Origin: Sarcophilus harrisii | Lineage: Eukaryota; Chordata; Mammalia; Dasyuromorphia; Dasyuridae | Direction: 5' to 3' | Length of the DNA: 64,000 nucleotides | Assembly: GCF_902635505.1 (NCBI RefSeq) | Contig: NC_045429.1 | Location: 432,539,669 to 432,603,668, forward strand | Part shown: positions 20,880 through 33,087 of the stretch, one piece after another | Layout: each line of letters opens with the position of its first letter | How positions within the stretch are numbered: the stretch's first letter is position 1 | Made by a program: the position numbers and the translations under genes | Notes under the pieces: generated by a model | Database searches by the model: none | The model's input: only the letters and a program-made list of their open reading frames with translations | What the model was told of the DNA's origin: nothing

Positions 20880-21070
20880 ATGAGCAAAGGTGTGAAGTCA
20901 CCAGAGCATTGAATTTAAGAAACAGAGGACTAGGATTCAAATCCCAACTCAACTTAACTCATTTTGTGGCCTTGAGAGAGCTAGTCTCTTTCTATGGGTC
21001 TCAGTTTCTTCATCTGTAAAATGAGTTTGGATTTGATGATCTTTTATGCTCCTCCCAACTCTAATGTGTG
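20880..21070 (+). repeat. MIR-type SINE, sense
   Basis: GACTAGGATTCAAATCCCAA, TCAGTTTCTTCATCTGTAAA and CTCCTCCCAACTCTAATG. Confidence 0.65.
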
Positions 21071-21129
21071 ACCTTCCTGCAATTTAATGGTCAAATGACC
21101 ATCTGAACTCTTTATTCATTCTGGATCCC

Positions 21130-21300
21130 ATGAGAAAGCTCTTATGCTTTCTTGTTCCAAGAATCCCTGCCTCCGATGCTCACCACTTGTGGGACCTTCA
21201 GGAACTTGTTCCACTTCCCTGGGACTTGGGCTCTTCATCCATAAAATGGAGAGAGAATTTGTTCCAAATGTCTTCTGAGATCCCTTCAAGCTGTATCAGA
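21130..21300 (+). repeat. MIR-type SINE, sense, diverged
   Basis: GGGACTTGGGCTCTTCATCC followed by ATAAAATGGAGAGAG and GAGATCCCTTCAAGC. Confidence 0.5.
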
Positions 21301-21454
21301 GGCAGTAATTGAATCCAGCCCCTCTCTCACGGGAGAAAGGGAAAGGAGGAACAAGGAACTGGGGAAGGAATAATGGGAAAAGGGCAGTGACTATCCCAGA
21401 ACATAAATCCTTCCCCAAACTGAGGCAAAAATGCTGAACTTGCAAATCCTGCTT

Positions 21455-21615
21455 CAGACCCTGTGGACCTCTAGGCAAGCTGTAGAGCCTCTCTTTGCCT
21501 CAGTTTCCTCATCTTTGAAATGAGGATGATAACAGCATCTACTTTGCAGGGGCCTTGTGAATCTCAAACTTCGCAAATCTTAACGTGCTCTCTAAATGTT
21601 AGCTATTATTAGCCT
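21455..21615 (+). repeat. SINE 3' part (CORE/MIR type)
   Basis: TTGCCTCAGTTTCCTCATCT, GAGGATGATAACAGCATCTA and TAAATGTTAGCTATTATT are the 3' half of a marsupial CORE-SINE. Confidence 0.65.
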
Positions 21616-21974
21616 TCCCAGTCTCTTTTCCAGTGTTGCTGGGCGTGAGCCCTAGCCTTTTCATTCTTCACTAAATCATAGGAGGGCTGAATGGGAGACA
21701 GTGATCAACTTGGCCTTCTTCCCATTCGCCTTTCCTCCCCCTCCTTTTCCTTCTAACAAGTCTTGGACACTCTCAAAAGAGAACTGTCATCTTGGACCTT
21801 AGGCCCGGGCTCTCCTCCCAGAATAATTCTGGGAAACCCTCGGAGACATTACAAATCAAAGTCCTGAGATTTATAGCATGAAACAATTTCCCAGCCTGGA
21901 TTTGTGGAAGCAGGGGCGGGCAGGAAACAGCAAAGTAAACATCTCTTGGCTGAGAATTTAGCAAGGGTTCTAAA

Positions 21975-22152
21975 CTTGGGGATTCTGGGCTTGTTTTTAA
22001 AATATACTTTGCTATTTCAATGTAATTGATTTATTTTGTAATCCTATGTGCTTTATTTTATGCATTTAAAAACATTCTACTGAGAAGCAATCCATAGGTT
22101 TCACTCAATTTCCAAAAGGGTCCTTGGGACAAAAAAAGGTTAAGGACCCTTA
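21975..22152. mobile_element. hAT/Charlie-like MITE, copy 2
   Basis: CATTTAAAAACATTCTACTG, CATAGGTTTCACTCAATTTC, CCAAAAGGGTCCTTGGGAC and the terminus AAAAAAGGTTAAGGACCCTT. It shares its body with copies 1 and 3. Confidence 0.55.
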
Positions 22153-22394
22153 ATCTCGAAAAAAGAATTCCCTTGAAGAGTCTGTCCTCCTCTTTTAAAC
22201 AGTTACCTGCAAAGATTGTGCTTCTGTGAATTTGGACACCTTCACCCCCCCCCAGCAGGCCCCAGGTCATGGGTCTGAACTTTTGTATGTGCTCCTCTAG
22301 TTGTTTTCTTGGGGATCTTCATCTGACTTTTCTATTTTGTTCTACTATAGATCTATCATGGCCCCTGTATCCACTATTCCCAAACATCTGTAGC

Positions 22395-22500
22395 TCATTT
22401 CCAACTTCATAGATAAAGAAACTGAGGCCCACGGAGATAATACAGGTCGTAATGGTCAAAGCCAGGATTTGAAACCAGGTCTCTGATGCATGAGAAAACT
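22395..22500 (-). repeat. MIR fragment, antisense
   Basis: AGATAAAGAAACTGAGGCCC, AAAGCCAGGATTTGAAACC and AGGTCTCTGATGC. Confidence 0.55.
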
Positions 22501-22529
22501 GGATTATTACTATGGATATGAAAACCTTA

Positions 22530-22722
22530 ATCTAGAGCAAAGATTCTCAGCCTCCTCTGTGTTTGTTTATTTTTGGAAATATTTCAGTATAGCTAGTTTC
22601 CTTTGTAATCCTATATATTTTATTTTACGCATTTAAAACATTCTTCTGAGAATAACTCCATAGATTTCATCCGACTGCCAGAGAGATAGATCCACCAAAA
22701 AAGTTAAAAATCCCTGATCTAG
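22530..22722. mobile_element. hAT/Charlie-like MITE, copy 3
   Basis: ACGCATTTAAAACATTCTTC, CCATAGATTTCATCCGACTG and AAAAAAGTTAAAAATCCCTG. It lies only about 380 bp from copy 2, in the same orientation. Confidence 0.55.
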
Positions 22723-22917
22723 GAGAACCCTAGATGTTTTTCCCTTAATTGGGATGGCCCTGAGGGCCACAATTCAGCACCTGTGGCTCCTTCCAGCCAC
22801 TGATCGTTTACAAGTCACAAACCCACAATCCTTTCAATTTCTCCTAGACTGAAGGAAAAGTTAGGTTCCAGTTCATGGAGGCACCTCCCATAACCAATGG
22901 GTTTACCCAAAAGAATC

Positions 22918-22923
22918 TTTAAT
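22918..22923 (-). terminator. Candidate ATTAAA polyadenylation signal for RHBDL3
   Basis: TTTAAT on the plus strand, in a repeat-free context, about 4.5 kb past the stop codon. Confidence 0.3.
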
Positions 22924-23077
22924 GGATTCTGTGCTCAAATAATATCTGTTACAACAAAAATATACAGAATGTACACAATACAAAAATATTTAGAAACAAA
23001 CATTGCAGATCGGGCTACTTCTCAACTATCAACTTTCTCTAGCCCTTGGAGGAGAAGGGAATCATCTGTTGGGCACT

Positions 23078-23083
23078 TTTATT
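23078..23083 (-). terminator. Candidate AATAAA polyadenylation signal for RHBDL3
   Basis: TTTATT on the plus strand within CACTTTTATTTAAGG. It is the only canonical minus-strand signal I found in this repeat-poor block. Confidence 0.35.
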
Positions 23084-25639
23084 TAAGGCAGAAATGTTAT
23101 CGATGCTCTAGTTACCATGGGAAGTAGCATTGACGATATCCAAAAGAGGAAAAATCCACAGGCTTCAGGAATCAATATTATTTGCAAATTAAATTGGGAG
23201 CTGAAACTGTATTGGGTTGGGTGAGTGATGACTTTCATTTCTCTCTAGATATTAACAGTTCTTATGGAAAGCCAGCTTCAGGTCCTCACCGCAGCAGCAG
23301 AAGTGCCCTCAGCTGGTGGTGGCTTTGCTGCCATTGTAGAAGAGCCTCATTAAGGAGTTTTCCTTATTTAAAATCTCAAATGATTAATGGCATCATAGAA
23401 AACACATTTCTCCTTTGAAGGATCTTTTCCCCCCTCCTCCAAGTGCTGTAATTACCTAGTTAGTACAGTAATCTCACTGCCATTTCTGTATTTTTCCATC
23501 CTTTGGATTCAAATTAGACAAAACTCTAATAAATCACCAGCCCATCTCCCCCCAGGCCTTGTTCTAGTCTAGACTGAAGGCGTAAACCAGTTTCAGTACT
23601 TCTCCACCCCATTTCCCCATTCCAAGCTCCTGGTTTCAATGTCAGACTAGCTGGAGTAACTGTAGTGGGAAAGGAAAGGAAGAGAAAAAATTAAGACATG
23701 AATTGTTGAAGGGAGTCGAGGAATGGGGTGACTTTTAGGGGTACCCTGGTGACGGGAGGAAAAAGGTGGAAGGTACAAACCCATCTTCCTGTGACCTCGA
23801 AGTAAGAGTGGTTGGTGTTTTTGTGATTCTAGGACACCTTGAAGGCAGAATACAACCAATTACCCCCTTCATTTTTGCAGAAATTCCCAAGGCTGCCCAG
23901 TTCACTGAGTTTACCGTGGAGATCTGAGAAGGCAGGATGGGGGATTAGACTTCTGCCCATTTGTGACTCCACTTCCATGTGTCATTATTTAATGGTTCAT
24001 TCAAAAGGCAACTGGGGATCAATGTTATGTGAGAATACCCCTCTCCCGAAAGCAAGGAGCAGCCAATTGTGGGCACCAGAGAGGGTGGAATTGGACATTT
24101 TGAGGAAGGTAATAATGGAGTCACTGGGGAAAGCCACAGCCCATATTTCCTCATTGCTGGAAGGGCAGAGGTGACACATTGGTGTGGGGGGTGTTCCACA
24201 CTCTAGTCCTCATTATAGAACGAGCTCAGGGCTAAAGTTTAGAGCAAAGTGGACCAGCCTCCAAGAGCTTCTGAGCATCTCATCACCATCTCCTCACTAA
24301 GGAGGTCAAGTGGGCAGATTTCTCCCCTCCTACCCACAGCTTCAGGGGTTGGGAACTTGCAGAATTGACTAAGCATAGAACCCCCTAATGCAGAGAAAAT
24401 TCTGACAGAACCCATCTGGTGGCTCCGTCTGCTCCTGGCCCTCGACTTGAGAAAGCCTTATCTTAGGTGGAATGGAGGATGAGACAGAACAGATACGAGA
24501 GCTCAGGAGCCCCTCCTTCCCTTTCCAATCATTCTCCTTAGCAATAAGAAGCTGCTACTGAGCCACCCAGCCCAACCCTCCTCTACCATTACCTGGTAAC
24601 CCAAGTACCTATTTCCCAAAAGGGGAGAGCGTCAGCTAGGGAAAAACCAAAGTACCCCTGGTGAATGAGGTAGGGGGCTGTGTTTATATACGCAGCTAAG
24701 ATCAGTCAGCCCAGTCTCTGGTTGCTGCAAAAAGGCAAGCGGGTAGCGCTCAGTTTGTCCTTGGCACAGCTCAGGTGATACTTTGGTGTAGGGTCTGGAG
24801 CGGACTAGAGTCGCTCTGGGTATTGGGACTCTAGAGTGGAAAGGCTAGTGGAGAACTGCACTTTGGTCCTGGACAGAAGCTACCTAGGAAGGGGGTGGGG
24901 ATACCTTCTGGAAGCAGTTCTAGTGGAATAGACGACAGATTTTTTCCCCCAGGAAAAGCACTAAGTTGAGTTCCTGGATGCCCACCTTAAACCTACTATC
25001 ATGGGGATAAACTTAGATGCTTTTTCATAGAGTCCAACTCCAGCTGAAAGGTAATTGCTACTCTGCCATCTTCCAGGGATTCTGTTTGGACATATGACCA
25101 ATCGAAAGCTTCTCCCTAGACCCAGCTGCCTGCCATTCTGAAGCAGCAAATCTCTTGACTCCTCAGGGTCGGGCTGTTCCAAAGCTGTCTCTTGCCTGTC
25201 TGGCCAATTCGAACAAATGGAACGGTCAGTATGAAATGATACAGTATGTCTATCCCTTTAGAATAGGGCCTATCTGTCTAGGTAGATGGAGAAGTGACTT
25301 CCTCCCCTATCTTGGCCACGGTTTCTCCTCTGTAAGATGACCGAGTTGGATTAAATAACCTCCAAGTCTTCCTAAGTCTAATCCCCTATGAGTCTACTAT
25401 GAGATGCTAACATGTCTCCCTGCAGCATTCGACAGATATCCAGAACTCCTTTCTACCTTACCCTCTTGTGGCACTCTCTTATCTCCTAACTCCCTTCATA
25501 GGGAGTCCTAGTTTCCTAAGACCACCGAATACTTCCAAGTGTTCCTGAGGGGATACTTCCTCCCCCTACCCTAATTAAGCATTACTCTGTGAGGAGATGC
25601 TATGGCCAACCTGGTAACATGTCCCTCAGAATGGGTGTG

Positions 25640-25895
25640 GACCCATTCTTAGCTGGAACCATGCTTGAAGTCTTCTTGGTGGATGTTCCATTTTTTGAAC
25701 AATTCAAACAGGAAATTTTTCCTGGTCTCAATCTTAAATTCCCCTCCTTATAACTTCCCTCATTGTCCCTAGCCTGCCTTTTGGGATGGAATTTAATGGA
25801 ACCCTCCAGGTGACAGCCCTTCAAATACATAGAGCAATGACGTCCTTCTCATTTTTACCTTCTCCAGGCTAAACATCCCCAAATCCTTCAGTTTT
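25640..25895 (-). repeat. CR1/L3 LINE 3' fragment, antisense
   Basis: GACAGCCCTTCAAATACATA and CTCCAGGCTAAACATCCCCA, preceded by CAGGAAATTTTTCCTGGTC, are the reversed CR1/L3 3' region. Confidence 0.7.
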
Positions 25896-25899
25896 GTTT

Positions 25900-26120
25900 T
25901 GTTATTTCAGTCACGTCCAACTCTTTGTGAGTCTATCGGGGATTTTCTTGGCAAGGGTGATGAAGCGGGTTGTCATTTCCTTCTTCAATTCATTTTAACA
26001 GATAAAGAAACTGGGACAAACAAGATGAAATGACTTGCCCAGGGTCACACTACTAAATATTTGAGGCTGGATTTAAACTCAAGATTTCCTGACTCCAGGG
26101 ATAGTGCTCTATAGCACAGA
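25900..26120 (-). repeat. Marsupial SINE, antisense, full length
   Basis: CAGTCACGTCCAACTCTTTG, GATTTTCTTGGCAAGGGTGA, TGACTTGCCCAGGGTCACAC and TTCCTGACTCCAGGG. It sits directly behind the CR1/L3 piece. Confidence 0.78.
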
Positions 26121-26827
26121 CTTGTACCATTTTGGATGCTCTTCATCTCTTTCCCCTGCACTCTTCCCACAGCTCAGAGGATTCCCAGTGAAGGCTGGGG
26201 AGTCATTGTTTCTGCTCTGGTTCACTTATCTAGCAGGATCACCAGAGGGGAGGGAGATGAATGCAATGGGGAGGTCCCTAAAGGAACGTTGAAGCTTTGG
26301 TTAAAAGGATAAGCCCAACAGTTATCACTACTCTCTGACCCCGATAGGCAACATCTCACACAAACTCTTGTGTTCATAGATGGAGTGGGAGGTATAAGGT
26401 GGTGGTGGTGGAGGTGGACAGGGTAAGGAAAAGATCCTAGGAATAAGGGTTAGGTAAGAAGGGAGCCAGGACCTCATGGCCAAATGTCAAAGAGGAAAAC
26501 CATGCAAATAAACTCAAGGATTAGGGGGTGGAGTGTGACCAGAGCAGAGTATGAGACTGTGTGTTGGAAGGATTGGTACCAAGCAGCATCCAAGGTACCC
26601 TGAATTTACTTCCCCAGTCTAGGCTTATCTTGGGACAGGGACAGGCTCATCAGTGTGGGGAGGGAAGGCTGGGCTGACACTCCAATTCATCCTGCGCTAG
26701 GTCTCTCTCCTTCCTCCCTTCTCCTGAATTGAAACTTTGGAACAAAATAACACCCACATCATCTCATAAGGGGACACCCTCCCACTTTGACTGTTGAATC
26801 CCACCTTTGCCAGTTATACCCACAAGA

Positions 26828-27010
26828 TTATAGGAGCATAGAATTAGAGCTAGAAGGGACCTTGAAAACCATTGAGTCCAATGCCCTCATTTTACAGGAC
26901 AGAAAACTGAGGCCCAAGGAAAATAAATGACTCGCTCAGGGTCACATAATATATATGCAAGGCAGGGTTAGAATCCAGGTCTTCCTGACTGCAAGTCCAC
27001 TGTGGGAAAG
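26828..27010 (-). repeat. MIR-like SINE, antisense
   Basis: GAGCATAGAATTAGAGCTAG, AAGGGACCTTGAAAACCATT, CTGAGGCCCAAGGAAAATAA and CCAGGTCTTCCTGACTGC. Confidence 0.7.
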
Positions 27011-27460
27011 CGGAAGGCCTCTTGTACTGACTCTTCATTCGCCCCTGGTCCAGCTGCTTTACAGAGGAAATGTCCTTCTCTTGCTGTCCCCTCCAGGTTT
27101 TAGCAGCACTAAGCACTGAGCCAGCTATGTCATTTCAAGAGCCAGACCCCTGCTCATCATTCCGGATCCCACTTTGGAGGAGAGGGGGGCACTGCTCAGT
27201 TTTAAGTTAGGGAGGACGTGAATTAACCTGGAACAAGCCCAGGCCACCCGGTAGCACCCAGAATGCCCACCCCCAGGCTTGTTCTGGAAAGACCTAACTT
27301 TCTTCATCTTTATAATGGCCTTTGAGTGAATGTCTTCGGCTAGCCATCTCATTTCTTCCTTCACTCTCTAAACCAAGCTGTCGATGAAAAATAAATGGAA
27401 AGTAAAATGCTCCAGAGTTTGATCTCCATCAGCTTCTCTGCCTCCACCTAAAGGGGCTCT

Positions 27461-27732
27461 TCATGGAGGAGGGGGCAGCCGGAGGTCCAATAAGCCATAG
27501 GCAAAGATATTCCAGAAGACCGCAAACAACACAAAGACTGCATACATGGCCACGAAGATCCACCACAGGGACTGGTCCTGGAGCCTCTGCTCATAGTTCC
27601 TCAGGACCACCACTCCCAGCGTGATGCCCACCGCCACACCGCCCAGGTGCGCCACGAAGCTAGGATGTGGGCACGGAGGGTATGCCGATGGGTGGAAGCG
27701 CAGCCAGACGGCCCTGCCAAACTCCATGCTCA
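27461..27732 (-). CDS. RHBDL3: RHBDL3 terminal coding exon
   Basis: The minus-strand acceptor is TTTACAG, then TG completing Met. It encodes [34 protein letters not shown] with the catalytic His, and [19 protein letters not shown], a transmembrane segment. It ends [10 protein letters not shown] and TGA at 27463-27461. Confidence 0.96.
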
Positions 27733-30700
27733 CTGTAAAGAAGAGAGACAGAGAAAGGGCCAGGTGGGTGACGGGACAGGGGAAGGTCGTAGAAGAAGAA
27801 AGTTGGAAGGGATCCCCAAATCTACCTCACTCATTTTGCAAGTCTGGAAACTGAGGAAACATAAGTGACTTGACCAACATCATGGTAGTCAGAATTGTAA
27901 ATTAAAGTTGGAAGGGATCCCAAGGGGTCCCATTTTGCAGATAAAAAAACTAAGGCAAAGACAAGGTCCTACAACCGGTCTTAGGTGGGTTCTTTTGTCT
28001 CCAAATTCATCCCATTCCCACTGGTCAAGAGAACTGGATTCTAGATCTCATACCTCTGAGATTAGGTTATTCAATGGGCCATCATGATGAGTATCTTCAT
28101 CTACCTAGTTCTCAGTTTTCCCATCTTTGAAATGAACGTTTACTTCCTAATTTGTAACCTTTATTTCTGACATTTTCGACTTAGAAAAAATCCTTATGAT
28201 GTGTAAAATGTTGGTGATGATAGTTTATTTATTTAATCTATGCCCAGAGCTGCACAAAGACTCAGGCCAGTAGGGAATATAGTTTGGAGGGGTCAAATAC
28301 AGGCAGCAGCTATACTCCCCTCCTCACGCAGCCTGAACCAGACTGAAATCTAATTGGGAAAGATTTAGCAAAATAATAAAAAAATAATAAAACATAGATA
28401 ACATTAAATTTTAAAATGAATATACAATATACAGCCCATAGGGATCCTTATGTATAGATTAATGGCCCCTGTTTCTGTTCCAGCTTGAGCCTACTGCTCT
28501 CACGGATTTCTCAATTTGTCCCTTATCCTGTAACTCTGGCTGTTACCCCTAGATGGCAAAACAACAACAATAAATTTCAGCCGTGTTCTGCCCAAGCTGC
28601 TCATTTCCCAGCGTACTCTGGGAAATCAGGGCTTTCCTTTCTCTCAAGGGAAAAAGAAAAGGCATCAGTATGCATAAACTTTTATTATTATTATTTTTAA
28701 TCTGGTGCCCCTAGGGAAACAGATTTCTTATCTGGCTATAGATGTGCAAACTGGTCCCAGCTCTGTAGTTTTCCACAAGAGTCTGGCGTCTCAGCCCTGA
28801 GTTAGGACTTCTACCCATATCTCATTTAAAGCTCCATGGGTCTCTGGGAAAGCTAGAAAGGGGTACAGTGGATAGAACACCAGCCCTGGAATCAGGAGGA
28901 CCTGGGTTTAAATTCAGTCTCCAAACACTTAATACTTATTACTAGCTGTGTGATCCTGGACAAGTCATTTAAAACTAATTTCCTTGCAAAAAACAAAAAT
29001 GCTTTGTGGGTAGTCTTTTCTTTGGGGAAGAACTTAGAAGACATCTCCTCCAACTCTCTGCATTATACATATAGGGAAATTGAGGCTAAAAGAAGGTCAA
29101 ATTTTGTTTTCTTATTTTTTTCCCTTTTTGATCTGATTTTCCTTGTGTACCATGATAATCATGGAGAAATGTATGGAAGAATTGCATATATTTAACATAT
29201 ATTGAATTGCTTGCTCTCTAGGGGAAGAAGTGAGGGAAAGAGAGGGAGAAAAAAAACAAACACAAAGTTTTGCAGGGGTGAATGTTGAAAACTATCTATG
29301 CATATGTTTTGAAAATAAAAAAAAAGTTTTATTTAAAAAAATAAATAAGAGAAGGCCTAAAACATTGAGTAATGATGAATAGTTCTTAGAATCACAGAAT
29401 CACTGGTTTTAGGGCTTAGGGACACTGAAAAGTTTCAGTGACCTGTGCAGGCTCATTGGACAAGTCATCCTGTGTCAGAAGCAGTGCTTGAATGTAGGTC
29501 TTTCTGAAGCCATACTTAGGAGATCATAGGTTTGATCCCTAGCTCACCCACCTCCAAAAGTCATGTCCAGTGCTTAGAACACAGTACAGTGCACAGAGTG
29601 GGTACTTAATAAATGCTTCTTAAATTAATTTCTGTGCAGACTTGAGTAAGTATTCCAATTTAACTCCTAAGGTAGATTGGAAGTATGCTTCAGGAGGTAA
29701 AGATTGAGGCTTCTTGTTGACCTTCCTTATCCCGATTTCCCTTTCAAACAAGCAAAATGAGGCTGTCCCCATGCACTATCAGTCCCTATCCAATCCAGAA
29801 TGGACTGCTATGGTCATGCCCCTTTCCCTGCCTCCCTATATAGGAGAAAGTGGGAAATCACTGGAAAATCACATGATTTGGAATCAGAAGAGACCTGAAT
29901 TTGAATCCCACCCCTGAGGATTATTAAATGCATAACCCCAAACAAGTCACTTTATACCTCAATTTCCTTATCTATAAAATGGGGATTAAAAATCTGAGTC
30001 CTTTATCTACCTGAACAGAGTTGCTCAACTGAGGTACTGGGTATAAAACATTTTGCAAACTTTAAGGGATGAGGCAAATGGACACTTACTACAAATTAAG
30101 GCCACGGCCATCCTCAGCAACTTGAACTGACACTCCATTCCTGACCAGTTCTGGAGGGGAAAGGAAAGAAACAGAAATTAATTCTATACAAAGAACCTTA
30201 CCTTAAGAACTGAGCTGCTTATAGCATAGGAATATGATGGCATACTCTTGTGCTATAAGAAATGATGATGGGGATGGATTCGGAAAAACCTGAGAAGATC
30301 TGTATGAACTTATGCAGAATGAAGAGAGCAGGAGAATAATTTATATGATTAAATATTATTTTAAAAATTAATCATTGAGATTTAAAAGACTCTAACCCGT
30401 AATTTCAGAGGACCATCTGATGAAACAGCTTATCCACCTTCTTACCAAGAGGTGATGGACTAAACCCACAGGAAGAGACAAACTTTTTGGACATGATGAA
30501 ATTTGTTTTAATTGGTTAGGTGTATTTGTTACAAAAGTTTTGTTTTTCTATTTTTGTTTTCAATAAGAGGAGTGTGAGAGATAAAGTGAATCTTTGTTCA
30601 TGGAAAACAAAAAGAATTGAACTAGATAAGTGAATCCGATCATATTTAAAAAAGAAAAGCAAGGTGTTTATAGTAGAGACCTGCAGTTTCATGTTATAAT

Positions 30701-33041
30701 CCTCTCTCCTAATGCCCATATTATTTGGTATTTGTTAAGAATAAAAAATCTTTTAAAAGAACTGAGCTATAAAGCCAGTTCCTGCAAAGCAGATAAATGC
30801 TTTCTACCCAAGAGAACGGAAATCAGTGTTATTTCTTTTCTAAGTTAATTCTCTATTAGTTGTAAGCTTCTATAGAGGCGGAATTATTTCATTCTTTGTC
30901 TTTCCATCCCAGCATCTAGTACAGTGAATGGTGCTTAATAAGTGCTTATTGATTGATTTAACATAAGAATTCCAGCACAGTTTTGTAAAGTAACTGCTAT
31001 CTTACTCCAACATCCTCCTTCTCCAAGTGCATTTAGGGATTCACTTTTTGGAAACTCAAACTGCTTGAAAGCTTTTCAGTGGCACATCAATGGCATAAAG
31101 CATGGAGGGATTGTTTGCTGCCTGCCTCAAAAGCAGTTCAGTGGTTATTTTCAAGTTCCCTTTTGGGGGAGAATGAGTTAAATCAAGGCATTTCCCACAA
31201 GGAGCCCAGTTCAGCGACGAGTATCTGTGCCAGGGAACACACAATGAATTCTACTGTGTAAAAGGTTTGCTCTCTAGTGAACAGCCTGTGAAGGGCAAAT
31301 TGGTAAAAAGAGAAATCTTTAGGCGTCTCCTTGTACCTCCCCTTTCCTATTATTTGTCACTGACCAGCAAACCGTTCTTTTCAAAATGTGAGATGTAAGA
31401 CACACAGATTCTCTTTAGAATACGAAATCTAATCCCCAAATAGGGATGCAGTAACTTCTAAGAAGCAGATGGCTGGGGAGTGTCACTGGCTGCTTTGGGT
31501 CCCAAAGGAAAACTTCATGAGAGATCAGCAACAACAATAAAAAAAAAGAGTAAGGTTTTTCTCAGTGGCTTTGATCGACACAATTCTATTTCTGTTGATT
31601 TTCTAAGGGTGTAACTTCTAATCTGTCCTAGGTTGGGTACCCATTAACATAAAAACTAGAAGGGAATTGGAGGATTGATCTAGTCTAACTCCTTTCTGAG
31701 GTTTCCCCAACAGGTGACCATCAAGCCTTTGTGGAAATGCTCAGTGATGGGAACCTCACTCCTTCACAACTTCAGTCTACTGGATTGTTGGGAAGCTACA
31801 TTTGTTACTAAGTCCTTTCCTCATATAAAGATGAGCTATACCTTCCTGGTACTTTGTATAACCAAGGCATTTCACAGTTAGAAAGGACCTCCGAGATCAT
31901 CTACTGCAATTTCGAACTGAAAAAGAATTCTCTTTCCAGTGGACTTGACAAATGGTCATTCAACCTGTGCTCAAAGACCTCTGATGAGGGGGAGCTCACT
32001 ACCTTCCAAGGCACACTACTCCACTTTTAAATTGCTTTAATGGTTAGAAAGTTTCTCCTAACACCCCAACATGATCTCCCTGCAATTTCCATCCAGTGCT
32101 TCTGGGTGGAAACAGAACAAGACCAGTACTTTCACATGACGGCCCTTCAAATAGTTTGAAGAAAACTATCGAATGTCATTCAATCCAAATACTTTGGAGA
32201 TGCGCAGGTTAGGCCAGACAAAATTCATTTCCCCATTTTAGAGGAAAAAGCAGATGGAGCAAGGAAATGCTTTCAGCAAGGTGTTTGACAAAGGTTCTTC
32301 TTGTAAGAGGGATAGTTTTTCCGTGGTTCAGTTAGATAGCCAGACTAGTTGAACCCAAAGAGAAGTCAACTATTAATGGATTGAAAGCAACTTGGAGGAA
32401 GTTCTCTAGTGCGGTAGCTGGAGGTCAGTCTATGGCCCTGTGCTATTTGATACTTTAGTCAATGACTTAGATATGATATAGACAATAATCTTAGTAGCCT
32501 CAATGCGAGTCAACAGCACAACACATCGGTCAAAAAATTAATATTCTGCTAGATTGTGTTTTTTTATTTTAATAACCTTTTATTTAGATTGTGTTAAGAA
32601 AGGCATAACATCTAGAAGAAGAGAGATAGCTGATAGTACCCCATAACTCAGTCTAGTCAGACCACATTGGGGGGAAATGTCGTATAGACAACATATTTGG
32701 AAGATTTATACATAACACAAAGTTGGGAAGGATACCTGGCTAACAAGGAAAGATTCTTGCCAGGATCTTTCAGGCAAGATTCAAAAAGATCTCAATATGT
32801 GAAAATGACAGACTAACCCTATTATGGTAAAGTTCAGTAGAGAGGGTACTTGAGTTAAAAGTGCAGGCTAGGAAAGACATAACTAAATGACAAATGTGAA
32901 GAAGATCTGGATGTCTTAGTAGAGCTATCTGAGTCGATAGCATAATATGGCAGTCAACCAACTAACACTCTCCATGGTTATGTTAAGAGAGACTTAGCAT
33001 CCAGAAGGAGATAGCTTATAGTGCCTCTGACTCTGGTCAAA

Positions 33042-33087
<46 letters not shown>

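Larger units (their letters stand above)
22900..27460 (-). other. RHBDL3: Possible long RHBDL3 3' UTR
   Basis: Downstream of the RHBDL3 stop, this block is poor in repeats compared with its surroundings, except at about 25640-26120 and 26828-27010. It ends near polyadenylation-like signals on the minus strand at 23083-23078 (AATAAA) and 22923-22918 (ATTAAA). This is inference only; no coding exon was found in it. Confidence 0.4.
27733..30089 (-). other. RHBDL3: RHBDL3 last intron
   Basis: A GT-AG intron: donor TGTA|gtaagt on the minus strand, acceptor TTTACAG. It holds a SINE (28862-28980), an L1 3' end (29110-29345), MIR and L2 pieces (29385-29640) and a SINE (29860-30070). Nothing further is recognised in 27850-28860. 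Confidence 0.7.
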
